This document shows positions 44,954 to 53,835 of a stretch of 64,000 bases of DNA, one piece after another. The stretch's first letter is position 1; each line of letters begins with the position of its first letter. Made by a program: the position numbers and the translations under genes. The stretch covers positions 434,001-498,000 of the forward strand of contig OY970262.1 in NCBI GenBank assembly GCA_963715655.1. Direction: 5' to 3'. Below the pieces are notes generated by a model. That model was not told the origin of the DNA. It saw nothing but the letters and a program-made list of their open reading frames with translations, and did not search any database. Origin of the DNA: JANQPD01 sp963715655. Lineage in GTDB: Bacteria > Bacteroidota > Bacteroidia > Flavobacteriales > Schleiferiaceae.

Positions 44954-46273
44954 CTAGTCTAACAGAGGTGCTACTTTGTCTTCATAATATTCTAATAGAT
45001 AATTTGCATCTTGATTTAATGCAGCGGTATTTTTAATATTGTGTAGCACCTTTTTCATGAAGTTTTTAACCTCGTTATGCAGCTCTTTATTTTCAGGATT
45101 ACTTTGCATCAAGGCTTTGCAACCATTTAAAATAGATAACATTATGTTTTTATCGTTAACAGCATAAATGCGAATTTCATCCAAACATTTTTCAAAAATA
45201 TCGTGCAGGCTTACTGGGTAAAAATGGATAACTAAATTGCCCTCCGTAGCAATACCATATTTTTTTGGTTGCTTAACAAATTCAGAAATTAAGTCTATCA
45301 GTAAATCTAGCGAAATACGGGCGGTGCCAATGTCGTTAACACCGGGGCTCAAGGCCTTGGCGCCAATTTCAGCAAGCTCGCGAAAGCCATAAAAAAAGTT
45401 TTTTTCAATATCTTCTACATCATAAAAGTGAAAGCAGCTGTGTATTTTATCATTTAAATCGTCATCAAGTTCTTGCGTTCCTTTAAAGTAAAACAAACAC
45501 TGGCCGCTTAATACCTGCACGCCTACTTGATGTGCCAGCTTTATTTGAATACCCGCTTCTTTACATAAATCATATAAATCTTGATGATCTAAACCTTGAA
45601 AATACCCTGATTGAATGGCGCCTTCTTCTTTCCAACCTGTTTGATCGCTCGGCTCTTTGTAAATATATTCAGCATCATTTTCTAATTTTTGCTCCTTGGT
45701 TTCATTTATAAGACGGCTTTGTGAGCGTTTGTAAATATTTCGGCAAATTTGATTTGGCTTAATACTATTAGATATGTAATCAATAAACTCTATAAAAAAG
45801 AACATATTAAGCACTGCTAAACTAACCGCTATCAGTATGGCTATGGGCGAAATGGCGCGTTCGTAATCATCACCAATCAACAGCATTTGTGGTAAGCAAA
45901 AAACCACCGTACCAATGTAAAACCCAAGAATACGTTGTGGCGTTTTATTTTTGGTAAGCCCGTCTAATATTTTGGGTGAGTAAGTTTGTGATGCTTGACT
46001 AAGCACAACCATAACCATAGAAAAACTGAAAACGGAAATAGAAATAGAGCCTCCGGCCACCACATTCATCAAAGATCGGATGCTGTCGGCATCAGAATTT
46101 TTAAGAAACGGTACCGCATTTTCTACCCATTTATCAAGAGAATTTTGCCTAAAAGCATAAATGATAAAGCTAAGCACTGCAAGGCTAAGCGAAATAAACA
46201 CCGGATAAAAAGCAATTGAATTAACGGCTCTTCGGTATCGCGTGAAAAACCATTTTTTTAGCATTAACATCAT
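44954..46273 (-). CDS. DUF2254 membrane protein
   Basis: 439 aa from ATG 46273 (an upstream TTG is unlikely). Four hydrophobic segments in the first 170 residues, with GGSISISVFSFSMVMVVLSQASQTYSPKIL and LGFYIGTVVFCLPQM, the DUF2254 signature. The long cytoplasmic C-terminal region has VGVQVLSGQCLFYF and AEIGAKALSPGVNDIGTA. Family function unknown. It is divergent from the repeat-rich gap that precedes purD. Confidence 0.88.
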   Translation of the reverse strand: MMLMLKKWFFTRYRRAVNSIAFYPVFISLSLAVLSFIIYAFRQNSLDKWVENAVPFLKNSDADSIRSLMNVVAGGSISISVFSFSMVMVVLSQASQTYSPKILDGLTKNKTPQRILGFYIGTVVFCLPQMLLIGDDYERAISPIAILIAVSLAVLNMFFFIEFIDYISNSIKPNQICRNIYKRSQSRLINETKEQKLENDAEYIYKEPSDQTGWKEEGAIQSGYFQGLDHQDLYDLCKEAGIQIKLAHQVGVQVLSGQCLFYFKGTQELDDDLNDKIHSCFHFYDVEDIEKNFFYGFRELAEIGAKALSPGVNDIGTARISLDLLIDLISEFVKQPKKYGIATEGNLVIHFYPVSLHDIFEKCLDEIRIYAVNDKNIMLSILNGCKALMQSNPENKELHNEVKNFMKKVLHNIKNTAALNQDANYLLEYYEDKVAPLLD

Positions 46274-46757
46274 GCGTAAGCAACGCAAAAGTTAGTATTT
46301 AGTTGATAGTATTTAGTTTTTAAGTCGGTAGTCCAAAGTCGGAAGCGAGCTACACAAGAAGTGTTGCTTTGCGCTTACTGCTTATCCTTTTCCAGCTTAT
46401 GGAAATTGGCGGGTAAATTAAAACTCAAGATGCACTTTACTTGTGTTCGTTTTTGGTTACTCACAAATTAACATTTTAAAGGTGTTCGTGAGCTCGTCAT
46501 TCTTCCTCGGTTTAAGCAAAAAGAACCAACTGAGCGTAGCGACCTCATAAACACTTTAACAAATGTATGTAGGTGAGTAAAAAACTCAAGACTCCATTTT
46601 ATGCTCTCGAAAACTGCAGGCTTTCCGGCAATCGAAACTCTAGCCGTTTCGCTTTGCTACACTTTTGGATTTTTCTTTTTGCCTTCTATCCTTTGTTGTC
46701 TTATGAGAATGAAATGAGGTCGGTTGTGGTTTCCAATATCCTTTGATCCATAATTTA
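46274..46757. other. gene-free stretch without recognised features
   Basis: No gene, promoter match or strong hairpin seen. Frames here belong to the repeat array that follows. The sequence is mildly Pu/Py-skewed and ends where the array begins. Confidence 0.5.
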
Positions 46758-47500
46758 ATTTTCCTCTTCGCGAAACTCTGCGGTGAAGCAATCCCAACGT
46801 GCAGCTCTCTTCGGCCTTCCGTATTCACATTACCAAACTTCCTTCTTCGCGATACTCTGCGTTCTCTGCGCCTCTGCGGTGAAGTAACCCCAACGTGCAG
46901 CTTTCTTCGGTCTTCCATATTCGCATTTACCAACCTTCCCTCTTCGCGATACTCTGCGTTCTCTGTGCCTCTGCGTTGAAGTAACCCCAACGTGCAGCTT
47001 TCTTCGGTCTTCCATATTCGCATTTACCAACCTTCCCTCTTCGCGATACTCTGCGTTCTCTGTGCCTCTGCGTTGAAGCAACCCCAACGTGCAGCTTTCT
47101 TGGTATTCCGTATTCGCACTTACCAAACTTCCCTCTTCGCGATACTCTGCGTTCTCTGCGCCTCTGCGATGAAGCAACCCCAACGTGCAGCTCTCTTCGG
47201 CCTTCCGTATTCGCACTTACCAAACTTCCCTCTTCGTGATACTCTGCGTTCTCTGCGCCTCTGCGTTGAAGTAACCCCAACGTGCAGCTTTCTTCGGTCT
47301 TCCATATTCGCATTTACCAACCTTCCCTCTTCGCGATACTCTGCGTTCTCTGCGCCTCCGCGTTGAAGCAACCCCAACGTGCAGCTTTCTTCGGTCTTCC
47401 ATATTCGCATTTACCAAACTTCCCTCTTTGCGATACTCTGCGTTCTCTGCGCCTCCGCGGTGAAGTAACCCCAACGTGCAGTTTTCTTCCGACTGCCAAC
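46758..47500. repeat. eight-copy tandem array of 96-97 bp
   Basis: CGTGCAG occurs at 46798, 46894, 46991, 47088, 47184, 47281, 47378 and 47475, giving periods of 96-97 bp. Each unit contains CTCTTCGCGATACTCTGCGT, TCTCTGCGCCTCTGCG(T/G)TGAAG, ACCCCAACGTGCAGC and CTTCGGTCTTCCATATTCGC. The whole unit is conserved, so there are no spacers and it is not a CRISPR. It shares words (CTCTGCG, GCGAAACTCTGCGG) with the units at 35665-36856. Because 97 is not a multiple of 3 the long open frames seen on both strands change phase and are not believed. Confidence 0.9.
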
Positions 47501-47565
47501 TGCGCTTCCGGCTTTTAGTTGCAAATTACAAGGTATAATTCTTCACGCCTCAACACTATAAAAAC

Positions 47566-47573
47566 TACTTTTG
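47566..47573 (+). promoter_or_regulatory. -7 promoter element of purD
   Basis: TACTTTTG matches TAnnTTTG and ends 20 bp before ATG 47594, the correct purD start. Confidence 0.6.
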
Positions 47574-47593
47574 CGCAAATTGGAAATTACCTT

Positions 47594-48862
47594 ATGCATA
47601 TTTTAATTTTAGGCAGTGGCGGCAGAGAACACGCATTGGCTTGGAAAATAAAACAAAGCACCTTGTGCGATAATCTCTTTGTGGCACCCGGAAATGCGGG
47701 CACAAGTGAAGTAGCAACCAACCTTACGGTAGATATAAATAATTTTAACGCGGTGGGTGATGTGTGCATGGCCAATGAAATTTCTTTACTGGTGGTGGGT
47801 CCGGAAGACCCTTTGGTGAACGGCATAAAAGATCATTTTAAAAGTGCTCCAGATTTACGGCATATTGCAGTAATTGGGCCGGATGCAGCGGCTGCTCAGC
47901 TGGAAGGTAGCAAAGACTTTTGCAAGCGCTTTATGGCCAAGTACAACATTCCTACGGCTGCTTACAATACATTTTCAGGAGAAACTTTGGCTGCAGGAAA
48001 ACAGTTTTTAGAAACTTTAAAAGCGCCTTATGTGCTTAAAGCCGATGGACTAGCCGCAGGTAAAGGGGTTTTAATTATTGAGGATTTAGCGGAAGCAAAA
48101 ACTGAGTTGGAAAACATGCTTAACGGTAAGTTTGGCGCGGCTAGCCAGCAAGTGGTAATAGAGGAATTTTTGGCCGGTATTGAGTTCTCAGTTTTTGCCT
48201 TAACTGATGGGAAAAATTACAAAATTTTACCCGTAGCCAAAGATTATAAGCGTATTAATGAAGGCGACAAAGGCTTAAACACCGGTGGTATGGGTGCTGT
48301 AAGTCCGGTTGCTTTTGCAGATGCTGTTTTAATGCAAAAGGTGGAAGAAAAAATTGTGAAACCAACCATTGCCGGTTTTAGTAAAGAAGGGATGGATTAC
48401 TCCGGTTTTGTATTTTTTGGACTAATAAAAGTGGGCGAGGAACCGTATGTAATTGAATACAACGTGCGCATGGGAGATCCGGAAACGGAAGTGGTGATGC
48501 CACGTATTACCAGCGATTTTGCACAACACCTTTTAGCTGCTGCCGATGGAACACTTGATAAAGAAACCGTAGAAATAACCAATGATTTTGCCACTACTGT
48601 AATGGCGGTTTCGGGTGGTTATCCTGAAAAGTATGAAAAACAAAAAATTATTGAGGGATTAGAAAAAGTACAAAATGCACTTACTTTTCATGCGGGTACC
48701 ATGCAAGCAGATGAAAAAATACTTACTAGTGGTGGGCGTGTATTAGCCTTTACCGGTATGGGTAAAACGAAAGAGGAAGCGTTAGCAAAAAGCTATGCTG
48801 CTGCTAAAGAAGTTAATTTTTCGGGTATGTATTACAGAAAAGATATTGGCTTTGACCTGTAA
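47594..48862 (+). CDS. purD: phosphoribosylamine--glycine ligase
   Basis: 422 aa from ATG 47594, starting at ILGSGGREHALAWK, the invariant beginning of PurD; longer versions would add 25 non-conserved residues. ATP-grasp motifs are visible: LKADGLAAGKGVLI, EEFLAGIEFSVFALTDG, NTGGMGAVSP, EYNVRMGDPETEVVMPR. It catalyses the second step of purine synthesis, joining glycine to phosphoribosylamine. Promoter element TACTTTTG precedes it. The downstream partner genes at 48889 and 49102 are common neighbours in Flavobacteria. Confidence 0.97.
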   Translation: MHILILGSGGREHALAWKIKQSTLCDNLFVAPGNAGTSEVATNLTVDINNFNAVGDVCMANEISLLVVGPEDPLVNGIKDHFKSAPDLRHIAVIGPDAAAAQLEGSKDFCKRFMAKYNIPTAAYNTFSGETLAAGKQFLETLKAPYVLKADGLAAGKGVLIIEDLAEAKTELENMLNGKFGAASQQVVIEEFLAGIEFSVFALTDGKNYKILPVAKDYKRINEGDKGLNTGGMGAVSPVAFADAVLMQKVEEKIVKPTIAGFSKEGMDYSGFVFFGLIKVGEEPYVIEYNVRMGDPETEVVMPRITSDFAQHLLAAADGTLDKETVEITNDFATTVMAVSGGYPEKYEKQKIIEGLEKVQNALTFHAGTMQADEKILTSGGRVLAFTGMGKTKEEALAKSYAAAKEVNFSGMYYRKDIGFDL

Positions 48863-48888
48863 TACCAATTTGGTATAAGAGCAATCGT

Positions 48889-49059
48889 TTACTTTTCTCC
48901 GGCTCTGCTAAATTTCACCAATTGGCCCATCCAAAAGAAGAAAAACAAGAAACCTAAGATTATAAAAATAAAATTGGGGATATTACCAAGCCAAGGTAAA
49001 ATTTGGAAAGTCCACTGAAAAAAATCGCCAATAGCGTAAACTATATCTTTGAATTGCAT
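48889..49059 (-). CDS. 56-aa single-TM protein (DUF6341-like)
   Basis: An ATG frame on the minus strand encodes MQFKDIVYAIGDFFQW, a stretch rich in Trp/Phe/Pro (ILPWLGNIPNFIF), a membrane segment (IILGFLFFFFWMG) and a short basic end (QLVKFSRAGEK). I recall a small Bacteroidota family (DUF6341) with this layout between purD and the DUF6427 gene; the position fits. It is too short for usual ORF cut-offs. Confidence 0.65.
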   Translation of the reverse strand: MQFKDIVYAIGDFFQWTFQILPWLGNIPNFIFIILGFLFFFFWMGQLVKFSRAGEK

Positions 49060-49101
49060 TTTTGCCTTTTTTAAAGAGCGGTAAAATTATGACAAAAGCA
49101 C

Positions 49102-50043
49102 ATGCTAACAAAGCTATTTAGCAACAACTCACTTCCATCCTTAATAATGGCACTTTTAGTGTCTATCATTTTAGGTGTTTTTTTAGGAAATCATTTTAGC
49201 ACTACACCTTGGCTTTGGTTTGGCGCACCAGTACCGCTGGTGCCATGGGTAGGTTTTACCACACTTATTATAGTATTGCCTTTATCTGCTTGGTTTTTTG
49301 ATTTACAACTAAACCGAGCGGCACTTTTACCACCCAATAATTTTGTAACCGTATGCCTGGCAAGTGTAGCCTGTGTAATGTTGCTTTTAGCAAATCACCC
49401 CGAAGCCATTTTACTTTTGTTATTACTAGCCTTGGCTTTTGGCCGCTTACTGCAACTTGCACAAAGCGCCAATTCATATTGGGTACTTACTGATGTTGGT
49501 CTTTTTATAGGAGCCGGTTTGTGCCTAAATGGTCATTTTATTTGGCTCATTCTTTTTTGCTGGCTGGCGGCTTTGTTTTTTGGAGTGCTCAGCTTTCGTA
49601 GTTTTTTTACTCCATTACTTGGTGCGGGTTTAAGCTACGTACTCATTGCCTCGGCCAATTATTTTATTTATGATAAATTTTTGGTGCTAACGTTTAATTT
49701 TCAGTTTACTGATTTTGTTTTCTTTACCGATGCGCTCAACCATTGGTGGATGCTCATACCATTTATCCTCGGAATTTTAGCCACACTTAGCACAGCCTTT
49801 GCCTCTGTAAACAAAGGGAAAGTAACCGATAGGCAAACCTTTGGCTTTTTACTGGTTACGTTTATCATAACCGGAATTTTAGCCGTATTCTTAAAAAACT
49901 CCATTGCCTTATCCCTAACGCTATGCTTTCCGCTGGCTATTTTTTACGCCAATTTTTTGCAAAAAGCCAAAAGATGGTGGATTAGAGATTTAGTACTTAT
50001 TTCTCCGTGGGTTACTATCGTGCTTTTATTCCTTATGCGCTGA
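49102..50043 (+). CDS. DUF6427-like multi-pass membrane protein
   Basis: 313 aa with about nine hydrophobic segments (e.g. LPSLIMALLVSIILGVFLG, AILLLLLLALAFGRLLQLAQSA, GLFIGAGLCLNGHFIWLILFCWLAALFFGVLSF) and few charged loops. It matches my recollection of the DUF6427 family of Flavobacteria, which sits beside purD. The function of that family is unknown. It ends inside the thioesterase gene (18-base convergent overlap). Confidence 0.75.
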   Translation: MLTKLFSNNSLPSLIMALLVSIILGVFLGNHFSTTPWLWFGAPVPLVPWVGFTTLIIVLPLSAWFFDLQLNRAALLPPNNFVTVCLASVACVMLLLANHPEAILLLLLLALAFGRLLQLAQSANSYWVLTDVGLFIGAGLCLNGHFIWLILFCWLAALFFGVLSFRSFFTPLLGAGLSYVLIASANYFIYDKFLVLTFNFQFTDFVFFTDALNHWWMLIPFILGILATLSTAFASVNKGKVTDRQTFGFLLVTFIITGILAVFLKNSIALSLTLCFPLAIFYANFLQKAKRWWIRDLVLISPWVTIVLLFLMR

Positions 50044-50574
50044 GGAGGTTTCTTGCTCTTCAGGCAAAAACAACGCTCTAAGTTCAGTAGCTTCTTCAGG
50101 TTTCATTTTACCGGCTAGTATTAAAGATAACTGCTTTCTGCGCAAGGCGCCTTCAAACCGTAATTTTTCAGTAGATGTTTCCGGAATTACGGCTGGCACA
50201 CTTATCGGGTTACCTAACTGATCTACCGCCACAAAAGTGTAAATAGCTTCGTTGGCTTTACTCTTTTTACCGGCCACCGTTTGGTCTTCAATATATACAT
50301 CTACAAAAATTTCTATACTGCTGGTAAAAGCGCGCGATACTTTTGCTTCAAGCGTTACAATGCTTCCTTGCGGAATAGCTTTATTAAAAGATACATTGTT
50401 TACAGATGCTGTTACCACAATGCGCTTGCAATGCCTATGTGCGGCTACGGCTGCGGCTCTGTCCATCCAGCTTAACAAATTTCCGCCAAAAAGATTGTTG
50501 AGGTTATTTGTGTCGTTTGGCAACACAATTTCAGTAACTATGGTAAGAGATTCTTTGGCTGTTTTAGCTTTCAT
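50026..50574 (-). CDS. acyl-CoA thioesterase, hotdog fold
   Basis: 182 aa from ATG 50574, just after a good promoter (TACTTTTG at 50596-50603 minus). One hotdog domain: LPNDTNNLNNLFGGNLLSWMDRAAAVAAHRH with the catalytic Asn/Asp region, VSFNKAIPQGSIVTLEAKVSRAFTSSIEIFVDVY, and a typical TFVAVDQLGNPISVPAVIPE. Hydrolyses acyl-CoAs; substrate range is unknown. It lies next to the HU/SPOR gene on the same strand, as often in Bacteroidota. Confidence 0.9.
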   Translation of the reverse strand: MKAKTAKESLTIVTEIVLPNDTNNLNNLFGGNLLSWMDRAAAVAAHRHCKRIVVTASVNNVSFNKAIPQGSIVTLEAKVSRAFTSSIEIFVDVYIEDQTVAGKKSKANEAIYTFVAVDQLGNPISVPAVIPETSTEKLRFEGALRRKQLSLILAGKMKPEEATELRALFLPEEQETSSAHKE

Positions 50575-50595
50575 TTTTGCGCTTAAAATTTCGCG

Positions 50596-50603
50596 CAAAA
50601 GTA
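50596..50603 (-). promoter_or_regulatory. -7 promoter element of the thioesterase gene
   Basis: Minus-strand TACTTTTG matches TAnnTTTG, 21 bp before the thioesterase ATG and immediately past the HU/SPOR stop. It suggests that the thioesterase has its own promoter despite the short gap. Confidence 0.6.
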
Positions 50604-50607
50604 GGGC

Positions 50608-51648
50608 TTAATTACGGTACACCCAGGCTGCACTATTAATTTGTGCCTTTACCTGAGCCAACATTTTATCGGCTTGTGCTCTGGTTTTAAAACCACCCAC
50701 CGCTACACGGTAGTAACTAGAAGTGCCTTTTGCAATGTAAGCCTCGTTGGTAACAGCGGCTAAGGAGTTTATGTATTGCTCCGCGTTAGCTTCCTCTTTA
50801 AACGAACCTACAATGATATGATACGCACTTTGCTGTTCACCGTTTTTTTTTGACACCTCGTCTAAGGTGTTCATAACTTGGTTTTCAGTAATTTCGGTAG
50901 CGCTTTCGGTTTCAATTTCCTCCGGTGCCTCAGTGTTTGTTTCCACTTCAAACAGCGGCCCGGTAATTTCTACAGGGTCTAATTGATAAGGTTCTACAGG
51001 CGCAATTTTTTCTGTGCTTGCCTTATTGCCGGAAATAGAAAACAGACTAGAAAAATCTGATTTTTCAAAATCGCCAAACGCAGAAGAAGCGTAAATACCA
51101 AGTGCCACAAACGCACCAATGGCTGCGGCCCAGCGTACAATAGGTCGGTAATTTATTTTACCACCATTATCCGTCCTATGCTTTTCTATTACCTGATTTA
51201 TGCTTTGCTCAATGGCCAATTCACGCGGTGCGCTAGGTGCTCTAAAAATACCTAAGCCAAAAGCATGTACATCGTAATTAATTTCTAATGAAGGATTAAA
51301 TTGAACCCTTCCTTCTGCATCTAAATAGAGTTTGCCTACCAAGGGTAAGGTTACTTTTTTTCCGCTTCGCAACATTCTTTTCCAACCACGCACCGAAATA
51401 CTGATGCTTTCTAAAGCTTCATTATAGCTTATTTTTTCTGATTGGCTAATGTGGTTGGCTAGCAAGCCATCATTTTGATTTACCCGCGCATTAAAGCTTA
51501 CCCGTTTTCCTGCGGGGCGCATCATGTGTGTGCTAGGGTTTACCTCAGCAGAAAAATGTTGTGTTAAAAATGCACCAAAGGTGGGTATTACCACACATTC
51601 CTGATGGTAAAGTAAATCACTAATATGTACATCTATTGTACGTTGCAT
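50608..51648 (-). CDS. CCDC81-type HU domain and SPOR domain protein
   Basis: 346 aa. The first 140 residues have the prokaryotic CCDC81/HU tandem (DVHISDLLYHQECVVIPTFGAFL, VSFNARVNQNDGLLANHISQSEKISY, VTLPLVGKLYLDAEGRVQFNP). One membrane segment follows (about 168-187, WAAAIGAFVALGIYASSAFG), then an acidic linker, and a C-terminal SPOR domain (about 270-346, YHIIVGSFKEEANAEQYINSL, YRVAVGGFKTRAQADKMLAQV). The SPOR domain binds denuded peptidoglycan at the septum; the HU part is cytoplasmic and may bind DNA. Such proteins are typical of Bacteroidota. Confidence 0.9.
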   Translation of the reverse strand: MQRTIDVHISDLLYHQECVVIPTFGAFLTQHFSAEVNPSTHMMRPAGKRVSFNARVNQNDGLLANHISQSEKISYNEALESISISVRGWKRMLRSGKKVTLPLVGKLYLDAEGRVQFNPSLEINYDVHAFGLGIFRAPSAPRELAIEQSINQVIEKHRTDNGGKINYRPIVRWAAAIGAFVALGIYASSAFGDFEKSDFSSLFSISGNKASTEKIAPVEPYQLDPVEITGPLFEVETNTEAPEEIETESATEITENQVMNTLDEVSKKNGEQQSAYHIIVGSFKEEANAEQYINSLAAVTNEAYIAKGTSSYYRVAVGGFKTRAQADKMLAQVKAQINSAAWVYRN

Positions 51649-52093
51649 TTTTTAATAGCCTTAGCTTTAGATAAGCCCACAAAGATACAGTTGTGGCTCT
51701 TTTTTCAAAGCGTGAAACTAGGTTTTTAATACATATTTTCGATGCTTAAGTTTTTCACATTTACCATAAAATAGTTAATTAAAATTATAGTTAACTTATA
51801 TACAGAGCGTTAAATGCACAAAAATTTTAATATATTTTTTGGCTTTAATATAAAATGGCTTTTTTGGTATTTAGTAAAAGGGTCAATTTATGAGTCCCCG
51901 TCCAACTTCTAATACCAATTGGACATTATAGTACAGCCTTCAAATTTTAATTTTTTCGGTTCAAAAAATTACCTGCTATGTACATGCTATAATTCATCTT
52001 CTTTTACAAAGTTCTTCCGAAGCATTTCTCCCTCTGGAGGGAGTGGCCTTTTGGCCGAGGGAGGGATTTGAAATATATTTTTCCTAAAAAAGG
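51649..52093. other. gene-free stretch with partial dispersed repeat
   Basis: No gene. At 52008-52068 lies a partial copy of the dispersed element: GTTCTTCCGAAGCATTTCTC, then the hairpin CCCTCTGGAGGGAGTGGCC and GGCCGAGGGAGGG. The remainder is A/T-rich. Confidence 0.6.
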
Positions 52094-52465
52094 TTATTCG
52101 TCATTTACCTCAATCCAATCGTAAATAACCTGCCTTACCACATTAATGTGGTTTAAAACTTCTTCATCCTTAAAGCGTAAAACGGTAAACCCCAAATCTT
52201 CCAATTTTTGCTGCCGCATAACATCTCGTGCTTCGTTTTCAGGGATTTGATGTGAATAGCCATCTATTTCAATAATGAGTTTAAGAGGTAAACAGGTAAA
52301 ATCAACAATGTAATTGGCAATTGGTCTTTGTCGTTTAAATCCGTACCCAGCCATTTGTTTTTTACCCAACACATACTTCCACATGCAGGCTTCCGCTTTA
52401 GTAAAGCTTTTGCGGTTATCCTTGGCAAAGGATTTTAATTTTTTATTGTAATGATTGTGATTCAT
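52094..52465 (-). CDS. DUF559-family endonuclease-like protein
   Basis: 123 aa. The pattern TKAEACMWKYVLGKKQMAGYGFKRQRPIANYIVDFTCLPLKLIIEIDGYSH is the DUF559/VSR-like nuclease domain, with the acidic Asp/Glu pair (VDF, IEIDG) and a final LGFTVLRFKDEEVLNH. The family resembles very-short-patch repair and restriction endonucleases. It is bordered on both sides by copies of the dispersed hairpin element. Activity not tested. Confidence 0.85.
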   Translation of the reverse strand: MNHNHYNKKLKSFAKDNRKSFTKAEACMWKYVLGKKQMAGYGFKRQRPIANYIVDFTCLPLKLIIEIDGYSHQIPENEARDVMRQQKLEDLGFTVLRFKDEEVLNHINVVRQVIYDWIEVNDE

Positions 52466-52540
52466 TGTATAGCGCTAATTTATAGCGGATTAAATAAATT
52501 TACCCATTTCAAATTTAAAAAACATAAAAGAGAAATTTAA

Positions 52541-52740
52541 TTAACCTCCTCCGCCTGTCAGGCATGTTACTGCTAAAGTCAGTATTTGCAACCTCCTCCG
52601 CCTTTCAGGCACCTCCTCTAAAGGAGGATAGCCCAACAAGAATCTTTTGAATTTACTAGAAACTTCTTACTAATTAAAGTTGTTCCGAAGCGTCTCTCCC
52701 TCTGGAGGGAGTGGCCTTTAGGCCGAGGGAGGGGATATTT
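52541..52740. repeat. dispersed hairpin element, copy A
   Basis: About 195 bp: CCTCCTCCGCCTTTCAGGC, ACCTCCTCTAAAGGAGGATA, GCCCAACAAGAATCTTTTGA, ATTTACTAGAAACTTCT, GTTCCGAAGCGTCTCTCCCT and the hairpin CCCTCTGGAGGGAGTGGCC/GGCCGAGGGAGGG. The same sequence recurs at 55363-55557, 55584-55775 and partly at 55799-55905 and 52008-52068. It fills most of the gap 52466-52813. Confidence 0.85.
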
Positions 52741-52813
52741 TACTGAAGCCAACGCTGAGCTAAAAAAAAGCGTTAGTTTTAAAAACTCGTAAGAATTTTC
52801 ACAAAACCGTGTC

Positions 52814-53320
52814 ATGAAAAAATACCTAATTATTCTCTTTTCCATTCTCTTTTTTACCGCGTGTGAAAAAGAAGAAGCAAAACCCTGTAGTGATTTTTTA
52901 GGAATGTCCTTTGATTATAATGGAAAGAGTTTCCGTTCGGAGGGAAAGAATTTTTGCGCGGGCTTTTCTGGTGATTACACTAGTGCGGAAAATTTATTCT
53001 ATATCGGTGGCTACGACTGTAACGGAGAAGGTGAAACAATCAGAGGTATGGCTGTATATATTAATGATTTTGTAAACCTCGGTACTTATGATGAAAAATC
53101 ATTGTCGATAAATATCGCATACCGAAAAAACGGAAGAAGCATTTTTTACCAGAAATTATTAGATGGAACCTGCGATATTAATTCTCACCAAAAAAGAGTC
53201 TTAACCGATGCAGGCTATACTAAGGGTTACATTTCGGGTAGTTTCAATTTTGTATTAACTGATTCTGCTTTCACGGATACGTTTAATATTACTAACGGAC
53301 GTTTTTGCATATCATACTAA
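52814..53320 (+). CDS. tandem paralogous lipoprotein, copy 1
   Basis: 168 aa. Lipobox FFTACEK after ILFSILF. N-terminal mature part EEAKPCSDFLGMSFDYNGKSFRSEGKNFCAGF is nearly identical in all four copies. The central region (ENLFYIGGYDCNGEGETIRG onward) is unlike the others. The end KRVLTDAGYTKGYISGSFNF and DTFNITNGRFCISY is shared again. Four or five conserved cysteines suggest disulfides. Function unknown; it is the first gene of an operon of four. Confidence 0.88.
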   Translation: MKKYLIILFSILFFTACEKEEAKPCSDFLGMSFDYNGKSFRSEGKNFCAGFSGDYTSAENLFYIGGYDCNGEGETIRGMAVYINDFVNLGTYDEKSLSINIAYRKNGRSIFYQKLLDGTCDINSHQKRVLTDAGYTKGYISGSFNFVLTDSAFTDTFNITNGRFCISY

Positions 53321-53327
53321 TTATAAA

Positions 53328-53828
53328 ATGAAAAAACACCTAATTGTCCTCTTTTCCATTCTCTTTTTTACCGCGTGTGAAAAAGAAGAACCAAAACCTT
53401 GTAGTGATTTTTTAGGAATGTCCTTTGATTATAATGGGAAGACTTTTCGCTCGGAAGGAAAGAATTTTTGCGCTGGGTTCCAAGGCTTTTTTAATAGGAA
53501 TAATTCAGAAATGTTAATTGGCTTTGAAGATTGCTACTCTAAACCTAACGAAATAGCTGGATTAGCGGCAAGAATTGTAAATTTTACAGGTATTGGTAAG
53601 TATAGTGAAGATAATTTATTTGTTTCCACCGACTTTTCAGGTTCAAATGTTTCATATACACACATAATTAAAAGTAGCTTTTATATAAATTATTTTATTG
53701 AGCCCATTCTACAAGATGCAGGCTACACTGATGGCTATATTTCTGGAAGTTTTAACCTCATTGTTGCTGATACAGCATTTACTGATACTATTAAAATTAC
53801 TAACGGACGTTTTTGTTTATCATACTAA
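53328..53828 (+). CDS. tandem paralogous lipoprotein, copy 2
   Basis: 166 aa. Same lipobox and N-terminus as copy 1, with a variable centre (GFFNRNNSEMLIGFEDCYSK, IVNFTGIGKYSEDNL), then a diverged version of the shared end (EPILQDAGYTDGYISGSFNL, DTIKITNGRFCLSY). It begins 7 bp after copy 1 (TTATAAA). It is the most divergent copy in the tail. Confidence 0.85.
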   Translation: MKKHLIVLFSILFFTACEKEEPKPCSDFLGMSFDYNGKTFRSEGKNFCAGFQGFFNRNNSEMLIGFEDCYSKPNEIAGLAARIVNFTGIGKYSEDNLFVSTDFSGSNVSYTHIIKSSFYINYFIEPILQDAGYTDGYISGSFNLIVADTAFTDTIKITNGRFCLSY

Positions 53829-53835
53829 TTATAAA

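Noticed and set aside
46758..47500. Possible CRISPR array
   Set aside because: The whole 96-97-bp unit is repeated, there are no unique spacers, and no cas genes are near.
46640..47510. Overlapping open frames on both strands of the 97-bp array
   Set aside because: Repeated peptide words shift frame with the period; no codon bias or signal; several compete for the same bases.
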